Shown in pieces: positions 1-14,000 of a stretch of 64,000 nucleotides of DNA. The DNA is taken from the NCBI GenBank assembly GCA_037389465.1, contig JAZARR010000184.1:1488001-1552000 (forward strand). The letters are read 5' to 3'. Position numbers and translations under genes: made by a program. A model generated the notes under the pieces. That model ran no database searches, was not told the DNA's origin, and saw only the letters and a list, made by a program, of their open reading frames with translations. The stretch comes from Baylisascaris procyonis (Eukaryota; Nematoda; Chromadorea; Rhabditida; Ascarididae). Each line of letters starts with the position of its first letter. Position 1 is the first letter of the stretch.

Positions 1-310
1 TTTCTAAGGCTTCATCCAATGTTGAAGTTACACAAGGCCACCTCGATCGAGAGCTTAAACCTACAGACAAATATTCAACGATATGCAGACATACTCAACA
101 ATTATTTCTGAGTAATTTTGCAGGTCATGTAAAAGCAATTAAGAAAAGCTTTTGCAAATGGCCTTCAAAGGAAAAGTTTTAAGAAAGTTCAACATCGAAC
201 TATGCCTTCAACAATAAAGCATAACACAGATTTCCATAAATCATTCTTATGATGAGCTAACTACTAACTGACAAAACAAATTATGAACTTTCTAAATGAT
301 AAATACTTAC

Positions 311-3300
311 CTTTGAGGAACAAATCTTATGCCCGCGATCGTTGCTAAAATCCCCTTCTGAGTAGGAAGCCGCGATCCGTTCGTTTCCCGATAACAGCTC
401 ATCCTCAGAGAACTCGCTTTTAGAGGTCTGGGAAATTATTTATAAACATTCGACACTGCGCTTTCACTATGCCTAGATAATTTTCTAATACCAATGCACT
501 TAGCAAGTAGAAACAGATGAAAGTAATTACATTACATAAAACATTTCGATCTACTTAATATGAGTTACAATTCGAAATCATTGATTGGCCGATACTTAAC
601 AATGAGCAAGTGCAAGAAACAGGATTAAAAAAAAAGTAAAGAGGCCATCGGCTAAGGCGTCTATTTTTGAAAATGGTTCTCTGACTATCGTGGAGGATGA
701 GCACCTCATCATTACAATTCTGCAGCAAACAGCAAAAAGGAGTTAAGACAATATTCGAATTCTGTAAGCATCCAAAGAGAACAACCTCCACTCTCATCAA
801 AATATTTTAAATTAACGATAGATCATAGAATGACGTAACAGCTATCAACGATAAATAAAACGGGTGCAAAACACACTTTTGGTTCATCGCTGAAATCAGT
901 GGGGGAAATCTGTGTTGTGTTGTTTTTGTGTCCGATTGAATTTATTTCATTTGATGCCTCTTTACGACACATCTGAAAATAATTTGCTATCGCATATTGC
1001 ATAATAAAAACCACAGAAAAACCTCTAGTGCACCTGTCGAAGTATGAGAGAGATTTGAACAAGGACAGACCCCTTATGTCTATTTTGTTGACTTACTTTC
1101 ACACCATCTTACAACTTAATCTAACTGAAAATGGGACCGATATGAAGAGACATTTATTTGCAATCGATGCTTTGAGTAAAGTAAATAAAATAAAAAGTTT
1201 ACTTTATTTAAGTAAAATCTCTTTTATTGTAACAAAAACCGTACTTAATCATTTCACTGCAATAATAAAATATTTCAATATTCTTTTATTAACAACAATC
1301 AGTTTGATTTCACCGTCGAGCTACAATGAGCGCTGTAACTCACATTCTGAGTAGCGGTGACTGCTTTTTAAATCACATCTCTAAGAGCTATTATTTTGCA
1401 ATTTGCTGTGTGAGAATGTTACGTCTATATTCCTCAATCCCGTAGCCTGTCTACCCGCACATGAATAAAGTTTACCCAAATAATCTCCCGTACTGAATAA
1501 AGTTTACCCAAATACTCTCCCGTACTGAAAAGTTTACCCAAATCTTCTCCCGTACTACATTAAGTTTACCCAAGTCCTCACCTGTACTTTCCTGAACACT
1601 AAGTCCTACTCTACCTAATGATTTAAAAAATCAGTGAAATCTGTGTCGAACCATTGTTCCATCTCCCTCTTGCACACGTCGCCTGTTACATATATTAATA
1701 TTAAAATATTAAAGGAAGCAAAATTTTCTCTCAAACGTTACCTCTACAATGGCTTGGGGTCCCTTCTGTTCAATAATGGTCCTCATCATTGCCCGTGCAG
1801 CATCACGCTCTTTCCTAATATCTAGAATTGACCTGAAATTCACTACCACCTCACTAACTTCAACCTTCCACTATATAGTAAATGCGCCATGTTTGTTTGT
1901 CTGTCTGTCTGTGTCGGCTCATTGAGTGCGTGCAAAATGAACAATAATTAACTGATCGAAATGTCTGTTGCCTTGTCAACCACGTCTGCAACAGTAAGAC
2001 TTCACCTTGCGATCGTTAGTATAACCGATCGAGCAGCAAACAAATTTCCATATTTCAATAATGTGCATAAATTTGCATATTTCGTAGGACACCAGGAGAA
2101 TATGTTGTTCATTTAACTGTCAATTAGATAGCAATGAGAAGCTATATGGGATTTCCTATAAGAACGAAGGAGCAACTCTGCTAAAGATAACAGAAAAACA
2201 ATAAAAATATACATAATAAATTCAAAAAAAGCTGGCAAGAAGCCAATAAACAATTCTTTTAATAAATAAAAACATACTAAAAATGCGGAATAGAAAGCGT
2301 CCATCAAAATGCTGTTCTGATTCACCCAAAAATACAGACACGACGAGGTGAAGAAATTGAAGAGAGATTGCTGTTAATTTCCCTCTAAATTATAAATTTT
2401 TCGGTCCATAATTACTCCACAATATATCACATTGCTTTACCTCTGATCGTTTGATTCGCTTCCCAGTTGAAGATAAGCGTTGATCTGATATTCGACTCGT
2501 ATAGCGAATTCGCGTGCACTACTCGCGCCTACAATTTCATAGGCACGTTGCCGAACCTCTGCTCGTGGAGTCAAGAGGAATATCTGTGACAAAGAATCTG
2601 CCACATTACCAGCTACCTGAAGTAAGACGTTTCGACACATCATTTGATAGAAGCGTGGCTGGGACGAGATGGAGGCGAAAGTGAGGAAAGGGGAGCAGAG
2701 GGAAAGAGAAAAGATAAGGGATGATATATTGTGGGTCAGAAATTGGGTGATGACTTCGTCAACGCAAAACTTTGAAAAAGCCAAAACTTCGATCCTCTCT
2801 TGAAAAAGGTTCTCCAACGTCTGAAGGGAAGTTATAAACGATAAAAATTTCAACTGAAATCGCCCAACGCAGAGCGAATGTACTACACTCTTTATGCTCC
2901 TCTCAGTGAGATTTATTCCAAGCTAAAAAAAAATGAAATGTACAATCCTAGAAACTTCGATAGCATCATAACATTTGTTGCTAGATCTTTGGGCATACAT
3001 TATTTTTGTTGCTAGATCTTCCATAATGAACATTGATATCTTTTAGTGAAGCAGTATTTTGAAGCAGAACACGGCCAAGTGGAACTAAATCAATCCAATT
3101 GGCTAAAGTTCCACGTCAAGCAGATCGATTGGTTCTGTCTATCCGAATTCCAATCCCTAAGTGTTCGATCAACGATCGACGGGGTACCTTCAGATGCGTT
3201 GCGTCCAGGTGGATGAAAATTAATAAACTGATTGATGCTGATTTCAGTGTTTTCCTCCTTTCCTCCCTCTCACAACCCTCAAAAGGTGATAAAACTAGCA

Positions 3301-4135
3301 AACACTGTCCATTTTCCATTTTTGACATGTACATAAGCATTTTCACAAATACGCTTCAATCGCAGATATGAACACATTCGGCAATGCTCAATCATTACTG
3401 CTTCAGAAACAACGAACATTGCTGTAATAATCAAACCCTCCTCCAGATTTTGACAGCAGGAAAGCCGTGTGAGATAGTGAAAACAACCTGAAATCTCCTA
3501 GGTTACAGAACCAGGATTCTGTTGTGATGCTAAGAATCACCAACTTTTATCATTACGTCTCGACTCATTCGGAAATTAATGCATTACTCGAAAGCTCGAG
3601 TAAGTGCAGTAGTGATCGTGGGACGGTCGTATTTTCGATTTCTCGAACCTCAATCAGAAGATTCGGGACTATCCCTTTTCTGTTTCTGAGTTCGAATATC
3701 ATATACAGAACCACAACCCTACCAAAATCATGACATGCGCAGCCGCTTTCGACCAGCAAAATAGCTGATGGAGTGAAGCTGAGGGTTTGCCATTCCGATC
3801 AACATCCGGTCCGCTGCACATGGATCATACCACACAAAGAAAGGGCAAATAAATTCAGATTCGCTGAATGAGAAGCAAAAAATTTACGACATTCCACCGA
3901 TACCTAACGATCATCTCCATGCTTCGATGGTTGAAGGATCGAATAGTAAGTCTTGTATCAGCAAGATAGAAACCGATTTATTCAAATCATAAAAATTTGA
4001 GATTTTCGCCCTTTTGGCGTGAAGTTCGAACGGTTAGAAAACCATTGAAATTTTCGAAACACAAATAAAACACATACCGTTTCTAAATCCACCTCTTCCA
4101 TAAAACTTCCTGTTGATTTCCCTGAAAACCATTCA
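311..4135 (-). CDS. unrecognised multi-exon gene, scattered exons (partial)
   Basis: I do not recognise the product. Protein-like stretches with plausible splice sites, in 5' to 3' order on the minus strand, are 4078-4135 (contains GKSTGSFMEEVDLET, acceptor TTTCAG, donor GTATGT), possibly 3909-3951 and 3831-3863, then 2441-2658 (begins PRFYQMMCRNVLLQ and contains LLTPRAEVRQRAYEIV; its acceptor follows a long pyrimidine tract), and 311-427 (an acidic serine-rich piece, contains SEFSEDELLSGNE, donor GTAAGT). Another stretch at the extreme left edge (about 1-60, TSTLDEALE) may be the next exon. The 4078 and 3909 exons join in phase; the other junctions are not proven, so this could be one gene or two. 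The strand matches its neighbours. The open stretch 2437-2853 continues upstream of the 2658 acceptor, so that exon could be longer. Confidence 0.35.
1463..1588. repeat. short tandem repeat, about 32 bp x 4
   Basis: Four imperfect copies of a unit carrying AAGTTTACCCAAAT and CTCCCGTACT follow one another here, shortening and diverging toward the right. The TTTACCCA core also occurs in the large 33-bp minisatellite at 17958-19527, which may be coincidence. No gene is seen on this stretch. Confidence 0.8.
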
Positions 4136-5842
4136 CTGAAATCGACAGCTTAAAATTTCAATTGCAATTCAGCAATGGGAAACCACATTCACTGTAACTC
4201 AAAACCATGAAATCTTTCATGATACAAGAGATAAAGTTTAAATGTATCACTAATGACCAATATACCCAGAGGTGGTGCTAGGAATTTGCTTCTTGGCACA
4301 GCAACAAAACGACACTCTTTCTACGATCTATATCTCAGCTTTCCCCCTCCCATACCCGACCATCAGGCTGGTTGTGTGATCGAGATCTTCTTGAGCCGAC
4401 GGTTGACAAACTAATGGCCGTTTTCATGTAGCGACAACAACTTTCGAGCATGAATTCCCTTTCGAGCACTTCTTTAGTTTCCTTCCATTATACTAACGAA
4501 GTGAGTTAATCGCTAAATTATTGGTCTAGTACAACCATAACTCTTCTCCTTGCCTATTCCACCAAAATTCGAAATTATCTCCTGTGTTACAGTACATCCC
4601 AATGATTCATCCATGCTTATCTGATATATGCATAAAAGCTTCCTCTCTGCCACTGCCCGATATTCACTAAAATTTGATGCAATCATATCTAGCATTAAAC
4701 GTTCAGAAGTGATTTTCCACTAGAATACAACAAAAACTGTAATTTTCTAAAAAAATTCCCCTCCCTCTACTATAATAATTTGCATTAACACTCCCCCAAC
4801 TGCCTAGCTGACGGTTGGGAACTAGAATTTGTCGTTCGACTATGAGTACAAGAACCCTCATCGAATACGAAGCAACTATTAATAACAATCATTAATAAGT
4901 GCTCACTCCTCTTCTCATTATAAAAAAAGAAATGCTTCAAAAAGAGTTGCAAACGTTCATTTGGCTACGTCTTTGACTAATTAACCTATCCAAACGTCAC
5001 ACTCTGTTCAAGTGAAAACAATTCAACTTACAATTTTCCAACTTTTTATAGATAATATCAACAATCTTGTACGAATAAGCAAGGCCCCTATTTCAGAATA
5101 TGAATTGAAATCAATCGTAACTTCGTGCTTCCTTCCCACCAATTAGCAGCAGATCGGCAATAAACGAATCCCCTCTTCTCAATTAGATGACGACTATTGA
5201 ATTCCTTTCTAACTATTTATAAACGTCTAAAATCATTAATTTGGAAAGCATAACAGCAATAATCATGCAAAAAGATAATTGTTACTTGTATAAAACATTG
5301 CATAACGGAAGCGAATAAAGAAAAAAACTTTACTAAAACATTGCATACTTTATAGATAAAAAACTGGAGATCCGTCACAGGAACAATTGAACGATTAATG
5401 TGGAGATATGATAGAGCAATAACAACAACAACAAGAAATATGCGACAGTCTTACCACTTCAGAAGGTATACAGCTCTTTCCCTCATTGGAGTCGCAAATA
5501 AACCCGCATAAATTATATAAGTAAATTTTCCAACAATATTCATACAATCAAATAGATGAACAATTAATATACCTCTCCCCTCCCCCTCCCCCCGCCCCCA
5601 TCATAATAAAATCAAATTAGCACGTTGTTAAAGAGCGGCCAAATACAGCGCATACGCGGCGGCTGGGGAACACGAGAAGTGAACTATTTTGCGAGTTAAA
5701 TTAAACTCGTTGGTATATTTGTTAAGGCACATCAATCAATCACTGACTGCCAACGACCGTAAATGTAATTCAGCAATTGGAATAAGATGAAAGCATCCAC
5801 ACTCGAATCCACATCATTGTCGCCATCCCGCAAGGAAACAAG
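4136..5842. other. non-coding gap 3' of NSE1
   Basis: No exon here can be supported well. A minus-strand open stretch near 4513-4695 (contains EYRAVAERKLLCIYQ after an AAATTTTAG acceptor) could be a further 5' exon of the unrecognised gene to its left, but it has no family match I know. A C-rich tract lies at about 5576-5598. Confidence 0.4.
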
Positions 5843-8800
5843 TCACGTCGACGAAACATCCATTGCCGTTTCTGAAATAAACACTTAAGAAGTAGGTTTT
5901 TGGAGTTCCATAAAAGCCTATCCACCTTCGCTTCTTCCTCCACACCACTCTAACTTCCCACACCTTTACATAGCGAAATTTAATATGAACGCCTAAGATG
6001 TACATAAAATGCAAAAGGAAACGATTAGTAAATCACAGAGAAAAATCGCCAGAGGGGACAGAAGGGCAATTCGTGCATCATTACTCTAGCTGAGTCTGCG
6101 AAACGCAAAAGACTATCGAAACGGTTATGCAAAAACGCCGATCCCCTAACAAAAATAAAAACTCGTTGCCAAAAAAGTTCCCAAACAAGTTATATCTGCT
6201 TTTAAAACAATTCTTAGACACTTCAGGGTGAAGAGGAGACAGGGGGAGAGAAATTTATAAGGAGGAATAGCCCTATTTCAACCAAAAATATCAACCACAT
6301 TAGCGACAAATAGTGTTGGGTTTTGCAACGAAAACTTCACTATCGTAGTTAGCTGCATTGAGTTGTCGTGATTCCCAGTGTTGACAATTCAGTTGGGGCC
6401 AAACCGGGTATCCCCTTCAATGAGCTAATTCCTTTCGCATGAGACAAACAATACTGCTCATATTAATAAAAATAAATATCAAAATAAAAAATACATGATG
6501 AAGAACAAAAATTACTCAAAATTTCACCGATCTCACCTCCAGAAATATTAGCATCTGTCAACTGCTCATCGAAAATTGTCTCGCAGCGACCGTTTCGTCC
6601 TGAGCATTTCAGCACCCGAGACCGCACATTGCGACGCAGCCTAAATAAGTATTCTTGTTTAGAAACATATATCTTGGCATATGATGGAAAGAGTTCAGAA
6701 ATTGCATTGCCGGCAACAGAATGCTTCAAAATAAACCTCGAACTAAATTTTTAAATATCACAGAATCAGAAACTCTGAAAGAAAAGAGCGACAAAAAGAA
6801 ACACAAGGAGAGGGACAAAAGGAAAGAGTGAGAGAAGATAACAAACCTCTCGGCACAGTGATGATGAAGATAGGCATCACATGCATCGCAATGCAGCGCC
6901 TGATTTATAATGACGATGCAGTTCTTGCAATGCACACAGGTCTTAAGCGAAAATCGACTCACCAAATCCGACTGCATTTGGGCGAGTGCATGCACGCTCA
7001 GGTGTAAAGCCTCGCCATCTTGTTCCTAAAAATGTAAGCAACCACTTACTCTATCTACTCTATTGAGCTAAATTTGCTAACTCATTTCACAACTCCCTAC
7101 TATCCTTCCTTTCCTAGTTAATTTCCGATTCCTTCAAGACATTAAAGGGGATGGGAACTGCATTAAAAGTCGTATGCTGAGCATCCCCATCATTAGTGAA
7201 GAAACCATTGAGAAAATGTTTCGTGGGAAGCACCACTATACCCGACTCCTTAATTTTTTTTTTTTTTTGAACAAGGGCATTGCAACTGTTACAATAGCAT
7301 GATTACGTAGAACAATCTGCTAAAGACCTGCGTAGGCGGCAAAACCGCATCAGGAAGTACAAAAGGTACCGTGGGACAACGCCTCCTTAACGATATGGTG
7401 TTTTGATGGAAATCTAGCAAACTCCAAGGATAAGAGATAGGTTAGAGGCCGCAACACAAATGCTTCCAAATACTAGGGCGTTCCTGAGAGCCTCCAATGA
7501 CTGAGTGGTCTACTTAATACAATACTGTTACGCAAGCTCGAGATCTCCAAGATCCGGGCCCTTGGAACAATCCTATTTTACCAACATTCGCACATATCAC
7601 ACCAATTATTGCAAAAGCTTTCCACATATCTTGCAATAAATCATTCAAAACGCATTAAAAATAAACTCGAAAATGGGACCAACCATAGAAAACCACCGTT
7701 CAGCAATGAGTTGATCGATCAATTCCTGTGCTCTTTTTTGCGATATCTGGAAATGGAATTTACATTCAGCAGTCAGCATCGCCTATGAATTCAATCAAAT
7801 AGCGATACAGCGGTGTAATAAGGCAACTAAACCACACCACTTATATCTGGTATCTTGCAACGATACCCAAGCTCTTCACAACTCCAGAAGATTCCCGTCT
7901 CCTTTTCCTTTTTTCTTTCGTTCTGAACGTTTTCGTTCAAATTGGAATTTTCCGCATCCATTTTTCTCAGACACTTGAATAGCACAAACATTTAATTATT
8001 CATAAAAGTTCCAGGTAAATATATTATTCATCATCACTCTTTTTCTGAAACAAAAAATTCAGAATCACTAACAAGCGTTCACCTGGATCACCGTTTTTCC
8101 TTCTCTGAAATAATCGACTAAAACACTAAACGCTTATTGTCGTCCTTACAGACCTCTCATTCGTTCTTGTATCGCTGACTGATTTATTTTTAAGGAGCAG
8201 TGAAACTGCCTGATGATAAAAAGGGTGAAAAAAGAGCGTATCCCTCCATAAATACATTCAATCACTTTGGAAATTTTTTCCAAGGATTCTAAGGAAAACT
8301 GTCCTTTTCCATGAAGTACTTTTTGAGTTTAGCATCAGTAACTTTTAATCTGCTTGTTCCAATAGCCACAAAATTGCCAAAATTTTCCTCTATGATCGTT
8401 CTTTTCTTAGTAACTTTATCTCATTGCATAATCACTCCGACTAAAAAAAGAGCACAGTGTCGATTAAAGACAACGCGTTTAAGTGAATCGTCCATAACAT
8501 TCGACATATTGTTCGGAAAGGACAAAGCTCAGAATGCTTGATTTAAAAATTCAGTCACAGCTCCGTGCATCAAATGAACAGCCAGTATCAAAAATTTTCC
8601 ATCATAACTGAAATCTAAAATCAATGCAAACTGTAAGAACTGTTTCATTTGGCATAACACCTTCGACGACATAAACAGTTTCACTTCTTTTATTCCAATA
8701 TATAAAAGGGATTTGTGCAATAATTCCAGGTTATCGGGGAAACGTCTCCCAACTCCTCAATTTAACATCAACGCAAAATTATCACTTAAGTTTCCAAACT

Positions 8801-11093
8801 TTGACTAGAAAGCTTGTCCAATGATAGGCAATGCAAATACCAATATAAAGAGATGGAAAAAACGCGAAAGAGGTTGTCAACGCTGAAACCTTTTATGGTA
8901 GTTATGAACTTTCCATAACATGGAAAAAGAAATAGAAGCCAGTCATCGACGATCTACTGAAACGACTGAAACGAGTCGCAGATAACTTAGATGCATAGCA
9001 TCAATTCCGCTTTCTTTGTACCTCTTAAAATAAACACAAGCGTCACCTTAAGATGAAGTTCGACGGCTGCTTCAAGAGCATCCATCAGAAGAATTTGGCC
9101 ATCTGTACTAGCACACATCATACCTAACCACACGTTGAACAATGCCACCTCAGCACTTCTTAGACCAGACATCTTTTTAAGCATATCGTTAGATGGACAA
9201 GTAGTTATCTGAAAATACTTTTGTCAAATTAAAATAATATTTATAAACATCACCTCTTATTGACAGCTTAATTCAAGAAAAGAAAAAACCCACTTTCCAA
9301 AGCGTGAAGTGAAGCATTAGTTCCCAAAAACTTTGCTTTATCAACTTTAGATCGCCACCTAGAGACGTGTTAAAGCATCAAAACAATCCCTCTTTCTACA
9401 TGTTCCTAGTCTGGAGAAACAACTCAAATAGCAGCCGCATCACACAGTGGCAAAGAGGCACTAAAGGTGAGGTGTAATGATATCGTTATCTTAACAAATC
9501 ACACCTTTATAATGCTTTATGACTCTTCTCACCTTTGTGGTGCTCATCTGGTCCATTTTTTAAACGAATTATTAAAAGTTACATCAAAAGCCGCATAAAA
9601 GCAAGCGGAAGAACATGCCAGAAAAGCGTTGATATGATAACCACTCTCGAAAATTTTGCTCGCCAAACCAATAATTTAAACAAAATTTAATCATCTGCAA
9701 AAATATACTCACATACTGCAAAAAATTAATCAAAATTGATCATTCGTGCAAGTCTTTTAAGAGAGATTAGACTTCTCCGACTCAATGGGTAGCATGAGCT
9801 CACGTGCCCCTCTTCTTCGGCGTTACAGCGCCCCCTATATTAATACAACCAATTCCTCTCATGCCTTCAGTTGCCTGTACCCTCAGCTCACAAAGCAGCC
9901 AATATAGTCTTTCCTCGATTTCATAACATCGAAAAGCCGATGATTGTACTAATTTTTGCAGCCTATCCTTCACCTACTCCTTAAAAATTTCTTCAGATAG
10001 AAGAAACGAAATGAACGAATCTGCAATCAAAATCGAATTTAATAAGCAATAATAATGAAGGAGCCAACCAGAGTGACATAAGCGACGCCACCTTGGTGCT
10101 CATCGAATACCTCAACGATACGAAGCCCTATATGATCCAGTTGAGCGTTCAGCACCCTCATCAGGTTAATCAATATATCACGCTTCTCTTTCCTAGTCAT
10201 TTTGTGCAACTTCTGCATCTGATCCTCATCTAAACTTGTAAACCACAACCATTGATAAATACACCTGGAATAAATAGGTCCCTTGATAAATCCTTAACTT
10301 CATCGCACTGTTTAGACCCTCTTTAATTGAACAAACAAATATATCAATTTAGAATGAATAAGTAAAAAAGAATAAAATCTTCCGGCTTAAATAACATATT
10401 ATTTCACATCTAGTCCCTGCATCATCCCAAAAATGCCTCGATCATCTATAGCGATAGCAATATTTCAAAAAAATATCTTGCACTGTCTGCAGCTTCAAAA
10501 TAACCAAACCAATACAGACAGTTAGCTTTCATTCGATTTTCGTGACCATATGTGGCAATCACCTCTTAACTCACATCCATCTCGCAGCGCGTTGTTTAGA
10601 CCCTTTCCTTAAGTTTATTGAAAGACCTGCTTATACATCGATAAATTCCAAAAAAGGAGTGAAAATGTGAAAAAATATTGCTCACCAAGATGTCCGTATC
10701 GTTCGGCGAACACAACAAATTTTTTGAGAAACTCCTCGGTCTGCAAAATATATACCGTTAGATTATGTGCGTTAAGGAAATCGACGACTTAAAAATATGA
10801 AAGGAAAAAGAGAAGATTGACGCAAATATAATTCAAAATGAGAGTGCAATTCTAGTTTTTTGCACCGGATCGTAGTGATGGTCTTAGTCTATTAGCGTAA
10901 TTCATTATAAATGAAAAGAAGGCATAAACATGGAGCATTATAAACAAGGCAGATGGTGATCACATGTTATCACATCCCTTCTAGATGAAATAGTCCCTTC
11001 ACTGACCGTGATGTATCCTTTCTTCATCATGTAGTGCACAAGTCGTCGATGAATCTCATCATATTTGTTCAAAATCACCTTCAACGTCACCAT
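5843..11093 (-). CDS. nse-1: NSE1 homologue, RING-like subunit of the SMC5/6 complex
   Basis: NSE1 (NSMCE1) binds the MAGE-type subunit NSE3 and supplies the ubiquitin-ligase RING of the nuclear SMC5/6 DNA-repair complex. Eight minus-strand exons: 11007-11093, 10686-10740, 10069-10229, 9047-9208, 7684-7746, 6847-7025, 6537-6640 and 5843-5871. Phase closes throughout, giving 279 residues (human 266). Residues 1-175 follow the NSE1 winged-helix region: YDEIHRRLVHYMMKKGYIT aligns with the human N-terminus, and KRAQELIDQLIAERWF with human KKEAEQVLQKFVQNKWL. The variant RING has C206-x2-C209, C222-x2-C225, H230 and C233, then C248 and C255. The last cysteine pair is spaced x6 instead of the usual x2. 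The start is the first ATG after an in-frame TAG; a possible acceptor lies 15 nt upstream. The final 29-nt exon, with a TTTATTTCAG acceptor, is the least certain. Codon 29 to 30 uses donor GTCAGT. Confidence 0.87.
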
Positions 11094-14000
11094 CGTCGAA
11101 CTGTTCACCTGCACAGCGTAGAAAGCTGCAAACTATTGTTGCCTCAATAGAACTAACTCAAAGTAAAGCATTATCCATATCACAGGTACTTAAACCTTAC
11201 AATCGTCATCTCATCGCCATAAGGTCACCAAAACTCGTAAATTTGCCCGAATCACCGTCGTCTTCTACCTTGGAGACAGTTGACTCAACGAAAAAATTAA
11301 AATTTTCCAACTTTTAAATCTAAGATAACCTCCACTGCATGGTGAGTACTCGCTTCCCCTCAGGGGTAGTATAGAAAATTCTCAATTTTCAAAGAACAAA
11401 ACTTTTGGAATCAATGAGTACTAGGATATAATTCCATGAACCCTACTGATGTATCAAAACCTTGGACAACAGACCTTCATCACTTATGCTGAACTGCTCT
11501 AAACTTGTTTGCCACTCATCCGCATAACGATGCACCTTTCCTCCATATAACGAACAAAAAGTTATATTACTTGAAGCCGACGAACGAACGAAAAAGTTTT
11601 CCAGCACACGCCTGCTTCACATATTGCACTATCAACTTATTAAACAACAATAAACCATCAAAAATCCCATAAAGCACTCAACATCTCTATAAAACAAACT
11701 CCCAAAATGCACCGAACATCACATACACTCACATCACCAATACCGCATCAATTAAGCATAAAATGTTACTTGTTGCAGCTCAATACTGGACAATAGTTTG
11801 CCTACAATGCACCGGAATATAACCATATTTACGCTCTAATAGTGAACACAAATTTGCATATTCAAAGCATACGACGGTGTTTTAGAAGCGATCAAACCAG
11901 CGATACATATATAACATTAGCGCAATTACACGTAAGAATGCTTTAGCAATAAATGCAACATCCTTATCACGTATTTCCCATATATTAATGTTATATCAGA
12001 TGACGTGGCATCGAGAAAATAGACACTCGAATAGCGAAAATCCATTCATGCCTTTCCTTTGTTCTTTTACTCCATGCAAGCTCTCATTAACGTATAAGAA
12101 ACGGGTGCCTACATCTGTATTCCCCATCTTCGACACTCTAAATTTACCCGAATCGACATTTGTAATCCCCCCTCCCTCACGTTTTCCAACCCAAAAAATA
12201 TTGACAGCGCAAAAGTTTGTCATTAACCGACGTCGAACTGCATTTGTCAATGAATGAAGATACCAAATGGACCGACCATGCGCATGAAAAGACGAAACAT
12301 CACCTTCGCACGAAATTAGAAGCGCAAGGAGGGTGGGTGATCATAGTGAAAGACATTAAAAGAGCAAATTTAAAAACTGCCAAGTTGCCAAAAGCAATAT
12401 AGGCAAATTGTGATATCAAAATCCAACTTATGTCCAGCCTGTCATTCATTCCTTCAATTCAACATCCTAAAATGGGAAAACATAAATATATAAGCATTCT
12501 GGGTGATGGGAAAGGGGAGATCCAGGGGTATTGGGACCTATTTTGTTGTGAGTAGTGAAATGAACTTAGAAAGAACAAGAGGATGCAAGCAAGAAACGCT
12601 AAAGTGTGGTGAGCACGAAACTGAGAAGTAATAATATTGAGCGAGAAAAACCTGGTAGGTATCCAACAGCCAATAATACGTTTAGTTCAAGAAATCATAA
12701 AAGTGGCTTTCGTCAAGAAATAAAACGAAAAATGAAAGTGTTCAAATAAACAAAAGACATGAAAAAGACCGAATTATATGAAATGAGCAAAGTTTCAGAT
12801 TGGGTTTACTCCGTTGAATAGCTTCACGCTGCTGCATTAAGTAAAATAAATACTGCGACAACAAGTGTTCTTAGGAAAAAGTCCCGAATTTCAACAACTG
12901 AACGTAACAACTAATAAAATCCATTTTAACCACTGTCTTAAAGGGGGAAGGGGGCGCCAAAACATACAATTCGCTTAAAGCATATGTTCACATAGGTTAG
13001 CCGATATATCTCTATTCTGTAATTTTGGGTAAATTTTAGTGCACACGTGAACATCGAAATTCTCACACAGTCATATCCCTTAAACAAAGAAATGCCACTG
13101 ACTCATTCCTTTCAGTGATATATTGGGATTGTTTGCGATCAAAATACTAATCGATAATTGATGATTGTTTATGATAAACAATAGCACTCGATTCGGAAGC
13201 AATTTACTAGAACAAACTATCGAGAAATATTATCTATTTGTGATAATTAATGTTCAAATTACTGCCTTAAATATCTTTTAATGCAAATCGCATGAAAAAT
13301 AATTGATTTCTAGTTCCATGGAAATTGATTTTAAAAAAAACTATTCACATTTACGACAAAATGCTGAAAACGATAGAATTTCCGATGGAAATTTGAATAT
13401 AAGGGCTGAAAACGAAAAAAAAATGGCAATGAAAACGATAGAATTCCAATTCGAAATTTTTTCAGCAAATAAAATAAACGATTTTTTTGAAATATTTAAA
13501 TTCAAATCGAAACTTCACAAGTTCCACTCCACACATATCCGCAACAATCCAAAAAGCTAATAAAACGAGATTTTTATGCTAAAACTAATAATCAAATGTA
13601 AACTCAACAAAGATATTTCTGGAAGGAAATCAACGAACTGAGATGAATATTTTTGAGCGAAAGAACGCCTTTCAGATCCAAAAAATGTGCACTCATTAGC
13701 ATCTCTTATTTCGATTCTGTGTTTTTTTTTCAGTCTTCCCTTAACAACGATGTAAATAGCACAAGAATCAAACGCTGCATCCTTTGAATCTCTACACTCT
13801 TCGAATCTTTAAACACCTCCCCCTCCTTCCCCCCTGTTCTATTTGTCAACGGTTTCTAAAACTTTAGGTAAATACAATCATGAGCGTCACATAAATGCTT
13901 CCACCTAATCAAAAGCAATTTTAACCGAAAGTGCAAATATATATATATAACTTCAATAGGGTATTATTCGAGATACAACCGATTTAACGGGGATACCACA

